Positions 51,676-62,844 of a stretch of DNA of 64,000 nt are shown here, piece after piece (the stretch's first letter is position 1; each line of letters begins with the position of its first letter). The DNA is taken from positions 1 through 64,000 of the forward strand of contig DVKR01000030.1 of NCBI GenBank assembly GCA_018715935.1, read 5' to 3'. Source of the stretch: Candidatus Aphodovivens excrementavium. GTDB lineage: Bacteria; Actinomycetota; Coriobacteriia; Coriobacteriales; Eggerthellaceae. Under the pieces are notes generated by a model. That model saw nothing but the letters and a program-made list of their open reading frames with translations, was not told the DNA's origin and searched no databases. The position numbers and the translations under genes are program-made.

Positions 51676-52968
51676 CTACGCGCGCACCTGCCCATCGCCG
51701 CGCAAAACGTATTTGTAGGAAGTAAGAGCCTGCAGCGCGAAAGGCCCGCGTGCGTGAAGCTTCTGCGTGGAAATGCCGATTTCGGCGCCCATGCCGAACT
51801 GCCCGCCGTCGGTAAACGCCGTAGAGGCATTCGCGTAGACCGCAGCGGCATCAACCCGCGCCAAGAAGCGCTCGGCTGCCGAAGAGTCTTGTGCCACGAT
51901 AGCCTCGGAGTGGTGGGTGCCGAAAGCGTTTACGTGATCGATTGCTTCGTCCACGCCAGACACGCACTTCACCGCCAGTTCAGGCGCAAGATACTCGGTT
52001 TCCCAATCAGAGGCGTCCGCTCTTTCAAAGGAAAGCTCGCCGCCACCGGCAACCACGCGCTCGGCGATTGCGTAGGACGCCTCGTCGCAGTGCAAGGCTA
52101 CTCCATGATCTGCGAGCGCCGCGAACACGGGAGGCAAGAACTGTTCTGCAATAGATCTGTCCACCAGCAACGTTTCTGCCGCGTTGCACACCCCGAATCG
52201 GCGGCATTTCGCGTTTACCACTATCGCCTTCGCCTTTTCCAAATCGGCAGAGGCGTTCACATACACATGGCAGTTGCCCGTGCCCGTTTCGATGACCGGA
52301 ACCTTTGAGCATTCCACGCAATGCCGGATAAGCCCTGCACCGCCACGAGGAATAAGCACGTCAACGATGCCGTGCAATTGCATGAGCTCGTCGGTCGCAG
52401 CACGATCGGTGGAAGCTATCGACCCGATGCAGCCGGCGGGAAGACCCACCTCCACGGCAGCATCGTGAAGCACGCGCGCGATCGCGGCGTTGGAGGCGGC
52501 AGCCATGCTGCCCCCGCGCAGCACGCAGGCGTTGCCGGCCTTCAGGCAGATGCCGGCGGCGTCGGCGGTAACGTTGGGGCGCGCCTCGTACACTACTGCC
52601 ACCACGCCGAGCGGCACGCTCACGCGCTCAAGCTCGATGCCGTTGTAGAGAGCACGTCTCTCCTGCACCTCGCCGAGCGGATCGGGCAGCGCCACCAGGT
52701 CCTCAAGCGCCGCAGCCATTGCCTCGACGCGTCCCTCGTCGAGCATTAGCCGGTCGAGCAGGCTCTCCTTAGTGCCCGCCGCCCGCGCCGCTTCCATGTC
52801 GCGCTCGTTTGCCGCGACGATCTCGTCCGCGTGAGCGCGCAGGGCGGCAGCCATCGCACGCAAAGCCCCGTTGCGCGCATCGAGTGACGTTTGCCCCAGT
52901 TCGGCGCTTGCGGCTTTCGCCGCCTGCGCGATCTCGATCACTTCCGCTTTGACCTGGTCGTTTTTCAT
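51676..52968 (-). CDS. proA: Gamma-glutamyl phosphate reductase
   Basis: Second enzyme of proline synthesis, reducing gamma-glutamyl phosphate to glutamate semialdehyde. 430 residues. Motifs: PLGVVAVVYEARPNVTADAA (aldehyde-dehydrogenase-type NADP binding, in part), IPRGGAGLIRH, the catalytic Cys in NAKCRRFGVCNAAETLLVD, and AVYANASTAFTDGGQFGMGAEIGISTQK (in part). Start after GGAGG. It follows proB with a 118-bp gap in which I see no gene. Confidence 0.95.
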   Translation of the reverse strand: MKNDQVKAEVIEIAQAAKAASAELGQTSLDARNGALRAMAAALRAHADEIVAANERDMEAARAAGTKESLLDRLMLDEGRVEAMAAALEDLVALPDPLGEVQERRALYNGIELERVSVPLGVVAVVYEARPNVTADAAGICLKAGNACVLRGGSMAAASNAAIARVLHDAAVEVGLPAGCIGSIASTDRAATDELMQLHGIVDVLIPRGGAGLIRHCVECSKVPVIETGTGNCHVYVNASADLEKAKAIVVNAKCRRFGVCNAAETLLVDRSIAEQFLPPVFAALADHGVALHCDEASYAIAERVVAGGGELSFERADASDWETEYLAPELAVKCVSGVDEAIDHVNAFGTHHSEAIVAQDSSAAERFLARVDAAAVYANASTAFTDGGQFGMGAEIGISTQKLHARGPFALQALTSYKYVLRGDGQVRA

Positions 52969-53086
52969 CGGATATTACCTCCCCTTCGCCCTCTGCCAAC
53001 GGGGTTACAAGAAACCTCGCATCGAAAATCTGCGGCAGCTTCGTCGTCTCCATCGGGTTTCGTCGGCCACAAACCCGGTAAAGCAC

Positions 53087-55659
<2,573 letters not shown>

Positions 55660-55727
55660 TCAAGCAGCAGTTAAGCCTGCCGCCGTGCCATCTTGCTCCT
55701 TTTCTGCCTGTCAAGCCGATTGTATAT

Positions 55728-55754
55728 GAAAATGCCCTCTGGGTTGCAGAGGGC
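55728..55754 (-). terminator. Terminator-like hairpin between rpmA and obg
   Basis: GCCCTCTG and CAGAGGGC form a perfect 8-bp stem with a 5-nt loop, followed by ATTTTCAT on the minus strand. The short T-run suggests partial termination, separating the abundant L21-L27 message from obg. Confidence 0.65.
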
Positions 55755-55801
55755 AATCGGTTCAAGTGATATGCAGCCGGCCTGAACAGCCAGTGATACG
55801 T

Positions 55802-56053
55802 CTACGCCTGGGGACGTACGTGAACGCGGCGCTTCACGCCGCGGGTGAACTCAAGCGTGCCGTCGCACTTGGCAAACAGCGTGTCGTCCTTGCCACGACC
55901 TACGTTCTCGCCCGGATGGAACTTCGTACCACGCTGACGAACGATGACGTTGCCTGCACGCACCGTCTGACCAGCAAACATCTTCACGCCAAGACGCTGC
56001 GCGTGGGAATCGCGACCGTTACGGCTGGAACCGAGACCTTTCTTATGAGCCAT
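55802..56053 (-). CDS. rpmA: 50S ribosomal protein L27
   Basis: 83 residues, starting [20 protein letters not shown]. Signatures are [35 protein letters not shown] (in part). There is no Firmicute-type N-terminal cleaved extension: the mature-like start is encoded directly. GGGAGG before the ATG. Follows rplU by 16 bp. Confidence 0.97.
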   Translation of the reverse strand: MAHKKGLGSSRNGRDSHAQRLGVKMFAGQTVRAGNVIVRQRGTKFHPGENVGRGKDDTLFAKCDGTLEFTRGVKRRVHVRPQA

Positions 56054-56069
56054 GAGACTACCTCCCTCG

Positions 56070-56390
56070 TTACTCGGCCTTGGCCGAACCCACCGACTCG
56101 ACCTGAATGCGGGTCAGATACTGACGATGACCGCGCATCTTCTTGTAGTTCTTGCGCTTCTTGAACTTGAACACAAGCTGCTTCTCGCCGCGGAACTGCT
56201 CGAGAACCGTTGCGGTTACCTTGGTGTCGGCAGCCTTAGCGGGATCTGCCTCGACCTTTTCGCCATCCACAACGCAAATGGCGGTGAGCTCCACCTGAGA
56301 GCCCACTTCAGCGTCGATCTTCTCGACGTTGAGCTTGTCGCCGGGAGCAACCTTATACTGCTTGCCGCCGGTCTTTACGATTGCGTACAT
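56070..56390 (-). CDS. rplU: 50S ribosomal protein L21
   Basis: 106 residues from [14 protein letters not shown], 7 nt after AAGGAG. C-terminal signature [17 protein letters not shown]. Leads the rplU-rpmA pair, with a clear promoter and a structured leader upstream. Confidence 0.97.
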   Translation of the reverse strand: MYAIVKTGGKQYKVAPGDKLNVEKIDAEVGSQVELTAICVVDGEKVEADPAKAADTKVTATVLEQFRGEKQLVFKFKKRKNYKKMRGHRQYLTRIQVESVGSAKAE

Positions 56391-56500
56391 GAGTGTCTCC
56401 TTGTAATCCTTACGCAAGGCGATAACTTTCTACGTCACCGTCGCAAGCCCCGCAGGGTCGGATGCACGATCGACGTGTATCATCGCACTCTTCCTACGCC

Positions 56501-56517
56501 GCGCCCCCTTTGGGCGC
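56501..56517 (-). promoter_or_regulatory. Hairpin at the start of the rplU leader
   Basis: GCGCCC and GGGCGC form a 6-bp stem a few nucleotides after the predicted transcript start. About 110 nt of leader follow before the rplU ATG. This could be part of an L21-type autoregulatory leader; I did not match a known motif. Confidence 0.35.
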
Positions 56518-56527
56518 AACCTCATGC

Positions 56528-56555
56528 ATTATACTCTGATTTCCTCGCTATTCAA
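56528..56555 (-). promoter_or_regulatory. Sigma-A promoter for rplU-rpmA
   Basis: Minus-strand -35 TTGAAT (56550-56555), 16-bp spacer, perfect -10 TATAAT (56528-56533), in an A+T-rich patch. About 130 nt before rplU. Confidence 0.75.
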
Positions 56556-56628
56556 TAAACCATTTATGGAGTTTTGGAAAATGAAGCCCTGGGGCGTCGG
56601 AGGCCGCCCAGAAGCGGTCGGCGCGAAC

Positions 56629-56657
56629 GGTTCCGCGTACCGCAGGAACGCGGAACC
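56629..56657 (-). repeat. Perfect hairpin overlapping the polA stop codon
   Basis: GGTTCCGCGT and ACGCGGAACC form a perfect 10-bp stem with a 9-nt loop. It begins at the first base of the polA stop triplet (56657-56659). No T-tract follows, so it may be a U-less terminator or a 3'-end stabiliser. Confidence 0.5.
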
Positions 56658-59284
56658 TAGTGGGCCTCTGCCCAGTTCGCACCTGTTTGCACGTCCACCA
56701 CTAACGGCACGCGCAGCTTCGCCACGTTCTCCATCACGTCCCGCACCAAGGCAGACAGCGCATCCACCTCGCCCTCCGGCACGCTGAAGTCGAGTTCGTC
56801 GTGCACTTGAACCAAAAGACGCGCCTTCATACCTTCGGCTATGAGCCTCTCCTGAACCTGCCGCATGGCAAGCTTGATGATATCGGCGGCGCTTCCCTGC
56901 ATGGGATGATTCATCGCCGTGCGCTCCCCAAAACCGCGCTTGGCGGCGTTGGACGACTTCAGCTCGGGAATATGGCGCTTTCTGCCGAACATGGTTTCAG
57001 CATAGCCGCGCTCTTTTGCAAGAGCCACCGTGCGATCCAGATAGACACGCACGCCCGGGTACGCCTCGAAGTAGCGGTCGATCATCTCTTTGGCCTCGCC
57101 AAAGGGGATCCCAAGGCTCTGCGAAAGCCCGAACGCCTGCTGGCCGTACACGATGCCGAAGTTAACGGCCTTCGCACGGCTGCGAAGTTCAGAAGTAACC
57201 TCGTCAACCGACACGCCAAACACTCTCGCCGCCGTTGACGCATGGAAGTCGGCGCCTGAGCAAAACGCGTCAATCAAGTGCTCATCCCCCGACAGATGGG
57301 CAAGCAAGCGCAGCTCGATTTGCGAGTAGTCAGCCGACAGGAAGCGCTCGCGCTCGGCGAGGGGAATGAAGCACGTGCGGATCTGCCGACCGAACTCGGT
57401 GCGCACGGGGATGTTTTGCAGGTTCGGATCCGACGAAGACAAGCGCCCCGTCGTGGTAACCGTTTCGTTGAAGGTAGTATGCACCCTGCCATCGCCCGCG
57501 CGTAGGCGCGGCAGCGTGTCGATATAGGTTGATTTGATCTTTGCGAGCTCGCGGTAGCGCAAAACCAGCCCGGGAACCTCGTGCTCACCCGCGAGCTCTT
57601 TGAGCACGCTAGCGTCGGTGGAATAGCCGCGCTGGTTTTTCTTGCGCGGCTTAAGCCCCAGCACCTCGAATAGCACATGCGCAAGCTGCTTGGGAGAATC
57701 GAGGTTGAACTGCTCCCCCGCCAGCTCGAATATTCGCGACGACAGCTCATCAAGCTCGAGCTGCGTCGTCTCGCCAAGCTTCTTCAGATGGGCGGTGTCT
57801 ATTGCGGCACCCGTGCGCTCCATGATGGCAAGCACCGCAACCAAGGGCATGTCAATGGAGCGATACGTCTCAAGCGACGCATCGCGCTCAAGCGCCTTGG
57901 TGAGAGGCCCAACCAAACGCCGCGCCGCCGCCGCCTGCGAGGCAGCACGCACCGCGTCGTCTTTCGTTTCGGGCAAAACTCCCCCTACGTAGGCGTCCAT
58001 GAGCGCATCGAAGGAGTAGGCGGCAACCGAGGAGTTCAAAACATAACCGGCAAGCCCCAAATCGAAAGCGTCCATAGCCATGATGTCAGCGTCTTCGACC
58101 AGCGCTCTCAGTGAGGTGTCGGCGGGATAGACCCGATGAAGCTCCGCCTTGACGTCAAGCGCGGCGAACGGAACCGAGCGCACCACCTGGGAAAACGCGC
58201 ACAGGCCTTCGTCGTCGGTGAGGATCGCCGTGCCTTCATCGGTGTTGATTGCGCAATACACGCCCGAGCTGAAAAGCGACTCCTGCTCCGGCGCAACAAA
58301 CGCAACGCCAACGCGCGCGGAGCCATCGCAGGCGCGCTCAACCAACTCCTTAGCGGCGTCTCCGGTGAAAACCGGCTCCCACTCAAGCGGAGCCACCTGC
58401 TTAACAGGCTCCTCGCCAATCAGCTTAAGCACGCGAGTAAGGTGCGAGTTGAAGCGCACGTCGCGAAACGCCTTTGTCACCGTTTCGACGTCAAACGAAG
58501 GGAAGCTCGCCTGCTCGATGTCGAGAGGAAAATCGAGGTCGCACACGATGGTTGCCACGCGTCGGCTAATAAAGGCGGCGTCTTTGTTTTCCTGAAGGTT
58601 TTGCAGCTGTTTGCCCTTGAGCTTGTCAAGGTTGTCGTAAATGCCATCAATGCTTCCATACGCCTGAAGCAAGCGAGCGGCGCCCTTGTCGCCGATGCCG
58701 GGAACGCCGGGGATATTGTCGGAGCTGTCTCCCTTCAAGCCCAAAAAGTCGGGGAACTGCTCGGGGGTGACCCCGTAGCGCTCCTCAACTTCCTGCGGCC
58801 CGTAAATCGCCACGTCGGTAATGCCCTTTTTCGTGGTGACGATATGCGTGAGATCGCTCGCGAGCTGATAGGCGTCCTTGTCTCCCGTAACAAGCAGCGT
58901 TTGATATCCCAACCGCTCGTCGCGCGCGGCGATGGTTCCTAAGACGTCGTCGCCCTCCCATCCTTTAACGCGCACAACCGGCACGCTCATCGCCTCAAGC
59001 AAGCGCTCGATAATGGGAAACTGCACTTTAAGATCTTCGTCCATGGGCGGACGCTGCGCTTTGTACTGCTTGAGCGCCTCCATGCGGAAAGCCGGACGTC
59101 CCGCATCGAAGGCGCAGATTATCGCATCGGGCTGGGAGATCTCAACGAATTTCAAAAGCATCGAGATAAACCCGAACGCCGCATTGGTCGGCGTGCCGTC
59201 GGGAGCGTTCATGGTGGGCGGAACAGCATGGTACGCCCGGTGCATGAGCGAATTACCGTCAATAACAGCGATCTTTTTTGGCAT
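56657..59284 (-). CDS. polA: DNA polymerase I
   Basis: 875 residues. The N-terminal 5'-3' nuclease domain (1-290) has KKIAVIDGNSLMHRAYHA, GWEGDDVLGT and LLVTGDKDAYQL, plus GLKGDSSDNIPGVPGIGDKGA (in part). The middle domain (about 300-480) lacks the DTET and other metal-binding residues of the proofreading exonuclease, so 3'-5' activity is probably absent, as in many Gram-positives. The polymerase domain has RLSSSDPNLQNIPVRTE, LSADYSQIELRLLAHLS, RAKAVNFGIVYGQQAFGLSQ and LVQVHDELDFSVP. The next gene upstream on this strand is the OmpR-type regulator. Confidence 0.96.
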   Translation of the reverse strand: MPKKIAVIDGNSLMHRAYHAVPPTMNAPDGTPTNAAFGFISMLLKFVEISQPDAIICAFDAGRPAFRMEALKQYKAQRPPMDEDLKVQFPIIERLLEAMSVPVVRVKGWEGDDVLGTIAARDERLGYQTLLVTGDKDAYQLASDLTHIVTTKKGITDVAIYGPQEVEERYGVTPEQFPDFLGLKGDSSDNIPGVPGIGDKGAARLLQAYGSIDGIYDNLDKLKGKQLQNLQENKDAAFISRRVATIVCDLDFPLDIEQASFPSFDVETVTKAFRDVRFNSHLTRVLKLIGEEPVKQVAPLEWEPVFTGDAAKELVERACDGSARVGVAFVAPEQESLFSSGVYCAINTDEGTAILTDDEGLCAFSQVVRSVPFAALDVKAELHRVYPADTSLRALVEDADIMAMDAFDLGLAGYVLNSSVAAYSFDALMDAYVGGVLPETKDDAVRAASQAAAARRLVGPLTKALERDASLETYRSIDMPLVAVLAIMERTGAAIDTAHLKKLGETTQLELDELSSRIFELAGEQFNLDSPKQLAHVLFEVLGLKPRKKNQRGYSTDASVLKELAGEHEVPGLVLRYRELAKIKSTYIDTLPRLRAGDGRVHTTFNETVTTTGRLSSSDPNLQNIPVRTEFGRQIRTCFIPLAERERFLSADYSQIELRLLAHLSGDEHLIDAFCSGADFHASTAARVFGVSVDEVTSELRSRAKAVNFGIVYGQQAFGLSQSLGIPFGEAKEMIDRYFEAYPGVRVYLDRTVALAKERGYAETMFGRKRHIPELKSSNAAKRGFGERTAMNHPMQGSAADIIKLAMRQVQERLIAEGMKARLLVQVHDELDFSVPEGEVDALSALVRDVMENVAKLRVPLVVDVQTGANWAEAH

Positions 59285-59348
59285 AGGAAATCCTCACTCG
59301 TTACGCTCGATCACTCGTCACAGCTTTCGAACGCATAGTATAGAGCAA

Positions 59349-60017
59349 TTAATTCCAAAGATAGCCTACGCCACGTACCGTTTCGAGATGCTGGGCAAGC
59401 TCAGGCCCAAGCTTGGCGCGAATGCGGCGCACATGCACATCAACTGTGCGCGAGCCTCCATAGTAGTCGAAGCCCCACACATGCCGCAAAAGAGCATCCC
59501 TCGAATAGGTGCGCCCAGGATGGGTTGCCAAAAACGCCAGCAAGGCGTATTCCAAATAGGTAAGATCGAGAGGCTTGCCATCGACCTCGACTTGGTATGT
59601 GGCAAGGTTGATGGTCATCGCGTCAACCGTCACGCACGATGCGGCCGTCTGCTCGCTGCCCGGCCACAGAAGCTGACGAACGCGCACGCTGCACTCGGCA
59701 GGGGTGGCGTTGCGCATCACGAAGTCAGAACGCACGCGAGCCGGTGGCGTGAACTGGCCGAGCTGGTCTTCCGACAGGATAACCAAAAGCGTCCCGTTCC
59801 CATCGGCAACAAGCATATCTTCTGCCGCAGACACGCCCGCCGTCACATCGCCTCTAACTTCGTAAATCACCAGATCATAGCCAGGATGTTTAACTAAAAG
59901 ATTTTTAAACTGCACCGAAGAGCCTGCTGCAACTTCCACATCGAGCGCAGAAAGCACCTGCTGGAACTTGTGGGCGTTATCCAAGCTATCCGCGACGAAT
60001 ATCACCGATTTTTTCAT
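59349..60017 (-). CDS. OmpR-family regulator with a pseudo-receiver domain (GlnR-like candidate)
   Basis: 222-residue response-regulator-like protein. The receiver half (1-115) lacks the phosphorylation apparatus: the acceptor Asp position is Glu (YDLVIYEVRG, E53), the acidic pocket DD is AD (IFVADS), and no conserved Lys is seen near VMRN. The C-terminal winged helix is intact (LDLTYLEYALLAFLATHPG in part, YSRDALLRHVWGFDYYGGSRTVDVHVRRIRAKLG in part, ETVRGVGYLW). Actinobacterial GlnR, the nitrogen regulator of glnA, also is an OmpR-type protein without a functional phospho-site. Here the gene lies 35 bp downstream of glnA on the same strand, so a nitrogen role is a reasonable inference. AGGAGAGG before the ATG. 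Confidence 0.8.
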   Translation of the reverse strand: MKKSVIFVADSLDNAHKFQQVLSALDVEVAAGSSVQFKNLLVKHPGYDLVIYEVRGDVTAGVSAAEDMLVADGNGTLLVILSEDQLGQFTPPARVRSDFVMRNATPAECSVRVRQLLWPGSEQTAASCVTVDAMTINLATYQVEVDGKPLDLTYLEYALLAFLATHPGRTYSRDALLRHVWGFDYYGGSRTVDVHVRRIRAKLGPELAQHLETVRGVGYLWN

Positions 60018-60051
60018 CGCGCACCTCTCCTATTTCCAGTCCGCGCCCTCA

Positions 60052-61362
60052 TTACAACACCGCCAGATACCTGTCGCGTTCCCACTGGGAAACGCAGCTT
60101 TGGTACTCGCGCCACTCTTCGCGCTTCGCTTCCACCAAGTAGCCGTGAATGTGTTCGCCAAGCGTCTTCTTCATCAGCTCGGACTCCGCAAACAGCTCGA
60201 CCGCCTCGCCAAGGGTTTGGGGAAGCGTGCCTGTTTGCCCATCGGAATCATCGGCAGAGGGCATCAGCTGCAGCCCCTCCTCTATTCCCGCCAAACCGGC
60301 GGAAAGCATGACGGCAAACGCCAAGTAGGGGTTGGCCGCCGGATCGGGGCTGCGCAGCTCCACACGACAGGTGCGCTCGCAATTCGGGCGATACCCGGGA
60401 ATCCTGACCAGGCTCGTGCGATCAGAGCGCGCCCACGAAAGGCGAACGGGCGCCTTCGGATCTCCCATGAGACGCTTGTAGGAGTTTACGGTCTGGTTGG
60501 TAACCAGGCAGAATTCCGGAGCGTATTTCAGCAGGCCGGCAATATAGCTTTTCGCCACAGTGGACAGGCAGTATCCCTCAGGGTCTTCAGGATCGTAAAA
60601 TGCGTTGCGGCCATCAAGGTCGAACAGGCTCTGATGAACATGCATCGCGCTTCCCGATGCGTCAGTCATGGGCTTGGGCATAAACGAAGCATGCACCCCG
60701 TGTTTAATGGCAATCTCTTTCACTACCATCTTGTAGGTCATGACCGCGTCCGCCATTGCCAGCGCTTCGTCGTAGCGCAAATCGATCTCATGTTGCGAAG
60801 GGCCAAGCTCGTGATGGGAGTACTCAACCGGGATGCCCATCTTCTCCAAGGTGAGGACCGTGTCGCGACGCAAGTCGCTCGCATAGTCAAGCGTCGTAAG
60901 GTCAAAGTATCCGCCCGTGTCGAGAACCTTCGTGTCCGTGGGATCCTTGAAGTAGTAATACTCCAGCTCAGGGCCAACGTTGAAAACATACCCCCTATCG
61001 GCGGCGCGCTCGACCGTCTGCGCAAGCACGTGGCGCGGATCGCCTTCGAACGGGCTGCCGTCGGGTTTTCTGATATCGCAGAACATGCGACCGACCGCAT
61101 TAGACTCGGGTCGCCAAGGAAGCACCTGGAACGTAGACGCATCGGGGAAGGCCAGCATGTCCGACTCCCGTTCGAGCGCAAACCCTTCGATGCAGCTGCC
61201 ATCGAAGCCCATACCGTCGGCAAAGGCGTTTTCCAGCTCACTTGGAATCACCGCAAAGGACTTCATCGTGCCCATAACATCGGTGAACCAAAACCGCACG
61301 AAATGGACATCGCGGCTTTTGATCGTCTTGAGCACAAAATCCTGCTGCGGATTGGGAGTCAT
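60052..61362 (-). CDS. glnA: Glutamine synthetase, type I (alpha-like)
   Basis: Makes glutamine from glutamate, ammonia and ATP. About 436 residues from MTPNPQQDFVLKTIKSRDV. Motifs: FTDVMGTMKSFAVIP, GFDGSCIEGF, ELEYYYFKDP, HHELGPSQHEIDLRYDEAL (in part), HGVHASFMPKP and GSAMHVHQSLFDLDGRNAF (in part). RLSWARSDRTSLVRIP and the NPYLAFAVMLSAGLAGI segment follow. The length and the absence of the beta-type insert and adenylylation-site region suggest GSI-alpha, regulated by feedback rather than adenylylation. The AAAGGA site is 8 nt before the ATG. Confidence 0.95.
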   Translation of the reverse strand: MTPNPQQDFVLKTIKSRDVHFVRFWFTDVMGTMKSFAVIPSELENAFADGMGFDGSCIEGFALERESDMLAFPDASTFQVLPWRPESNAVGRMFCDIRKPDGSPFEGDPRHVLAQTVERAADRGYVFNVGPELEYYYFKDPTDTKVLDTGGYFDLTTLDYASDLRRDTVLTLEKMGIPVEYSHHELGPSQHEIDLRYDEALAMADAVMTYKMVVKEIAIKHGVHASFMPKPMTDASGSAMHVHQSLFDLDGRNAFYDPEDPEGYCLSTVAKSYIAGLLKYAPEFCLVTNQTVNSYKRLMGDPKAPVRLSWARSDRTSLVRIPGYRPNCERTCRVELRSPDPAANPYLAFAVMLSAGLAGIEEGLQLMPSADDSDGQTGTLPQTLGEAVELFAESELMKKTLGEHIHGYLVEAKREEWREYQSCVSQWERDRYLAVL

Positions 61363-61462
61363 TGTCTGATCCTTTCCTTGAGAGCGTTCTGGGGACAGGC
61401 GCACAGCCGTCCCGCGCCAGTGAAGTCCTTGTCACCCGCGCAGACCTCGCCTATGGCCGATC

Positions 61463-61494
61463 AGTATAGCGCGTAAAGTTTGCCAACTGGTTAC
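61463..61494 (-). promoter_or_regulatory. glnA promoter with a GlnR-box-like site
   Basis: Minus-strand -10 TATACT (61463-61468), with no recognisable -35. In its place lies GTAAC, 6 bp, GCAAA (61479-61494), resembling the GTnAC-n6-GaAAC unit of actinobacterial GlnR boxes. Placement fits an activator site. One copy only; low certainty. Confidence 0.4.
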
Positions 61495-61527
61495 ATCCAG
61501 GCTCGAAAATCAAAACAACGCGATGCG

Positions 61528-62649
61528 CTACTTGCCAATATCTCGCGCTGCAATGTTCTTACTTCTGCGAACGACCAACGAATTGAACAGTTTTTGAATC
61601 TTTTCAAGAATCAGAGGATCAAGCACTGAAGCGATAAGCAGTGCTAGCAGATAAGAAAGCAGTACGAACAGCATCCAAATTGCAAACACCACGGGAAGCG
61701 GAAGAAGAGCGACGTCACCGAACACCATTTGCGTATACACCAGATCCGCAATGATCGCAATGGTGGTTCCCTGGAAAAGGTAAACAGAATACGACCTCTT
61801 TGCAGCCCAAACGACAATCCTAGACGCCGCCCCCTCCGGAATCCGCACCCTCTCGAAAAGGAAAAACAAACCGAAAGCCGCAATCACCCAAAGTTGATTC
61901 GGATCGTCTCTCCCCACGCCGAGCCCCGCAAACACGAAGGTAGCAGCTATCGCAAGCAGCGAAAAGACGGAGATGAGCTTTTTCTTAGACGGGTCCAGTA
62001 TGCGGGTAAGACGACGATACAAGTACCCGAAGCAAAACACCGGGAAGTAGCTCGAAACCAAAACGGTAGGCACGCAAGCAGTTGCCATGGTAAGCAAATT
62101 GCTCAAACCCGGCCGTTCTATAGCAACGGCAACGTAATCGAGCACATGATAGAGAGCGCCCCATACGTAAATGACCGCGAGAATCACTGACAATCTCACA
62201 ATCCAACGATCATCAAGCCCCTCGAAAGCCTGATGCAGAAACGGCGAAAGCAACAGGCATGGGATCAACGCCGGAATGAACCACCACCATCCGAAAAAGA
62301 TCAATGCGGCAAACGACACGTAGCCTCCCAGCCCCAAAGACCCCCATGACGTGAAAACATAAAGAATGACCGAATAGAGCAAAATCGGAATCACTATCGA
62401 TGAGACTTTCTTTAGATAGTATTCCTTGAGGCTGCATTTGAGCGGCGTTAAGGCAAAGTACCCCGACAGCATGAAAAAGACGGGGTTGCAGATAATAGCC
62501 GCCTCGGAAACCGCACGCGGAAGTGCGAACGATTCAGAAATCTGGGGAAGGTATGCGGCGGTATGAACGACAACGACCATAAACATACTGAGGGAGCGCA
62601 AGAGATCCCAGTTCGTTTGCCGCTTCTTGCTTATCGTTGCACCAGACAC
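61528..62649 (-). CDS. Acyltransferase 3 family integral membrane protein
   Basis: O-acyltransferase of the acyltransferase-3 (OafA/YrhL/WecH-like) family, which usually modifies surface sugars or other extracellular acceptors. About 373 residues with roughly ten transmembrane helices. The N-terminal motif is KRQTNWDLLRSLSMFMVVVVHT, in part, with the catalytic-type His in the first helix. I chose a GTG (GTGTCTGGTGCA) after GGGGTGG, because family similarity starts at once; the frame is open to 62766, with ATG at 62745 as the alternative. Base composition is visibly lower in G+C than its neighbours and its codon use differs, which suggests acquisition. Acceptor unknown. Confidence 0.82.
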   Translation of the reverse strand: MSGATISKKRQTNWDLLRSLSMFMVVVVHTAAYLPQISESFALPRAVSEAAIICNPVFFMLSGYFALTPLKCSLKEYYLKKVSSIVIPILLYSVILYVFTSWGSLGLGGYVSFAALIFFGWWWFIPALIPCLLLSPFLHQAFEGLDDRWIVRLSVILAVIYVWGALYHVLDYVAVAIERPGLSNLLTMATACVPTVLVSSYFPVFCFGYLYRRLTRILDPSKKKLISVFSLLAIAATFVFAGLGVGRDDPNQLWVIAAFGLFFLFERVRIPEGAASRIVVWAAKRSYSVYLFQGTTIAIIADLVYTQMVFGDVALLPLPVVFAIWMLFVLLSYLLALLIASVLDPLILEKIQKLFNSLVVRRSKNIAARDIGK

Positions 62650-62786
62650 GATCCACCCCAACACAACTTGACCGTAATGCGTGAATATAGTACCGCTCGT
62701 CTGAAAAACCCGCTCTTGAAGTTTAGCCGAGTATGCATTTTTCATAACCGCACGGATAGACCGCATGTAAAATGCGCCAACAAACT

Positions 62787-62816
62787 CAAATGCGCCCGGT
62801 TTCCCAGGCGCATTTG
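62787..62816 (-). terminator. Terminator-like hairpin after metQ, with an alternative pairing partner
   Basis: CAAATGCGCC and GGCGCATTTG form a perfect 10-bp stem. A further GGCGCATTTT copy (minus strand, about 62769-62778) lies 8-10 nt downstream and could replace one arm. No strong T-run. It is between metQ and the acyltransferase gene. Confidence 0.55.
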
Positions 62817-62844
62817 CTCAAGTATCACCTATGCAGCAGTCGGC

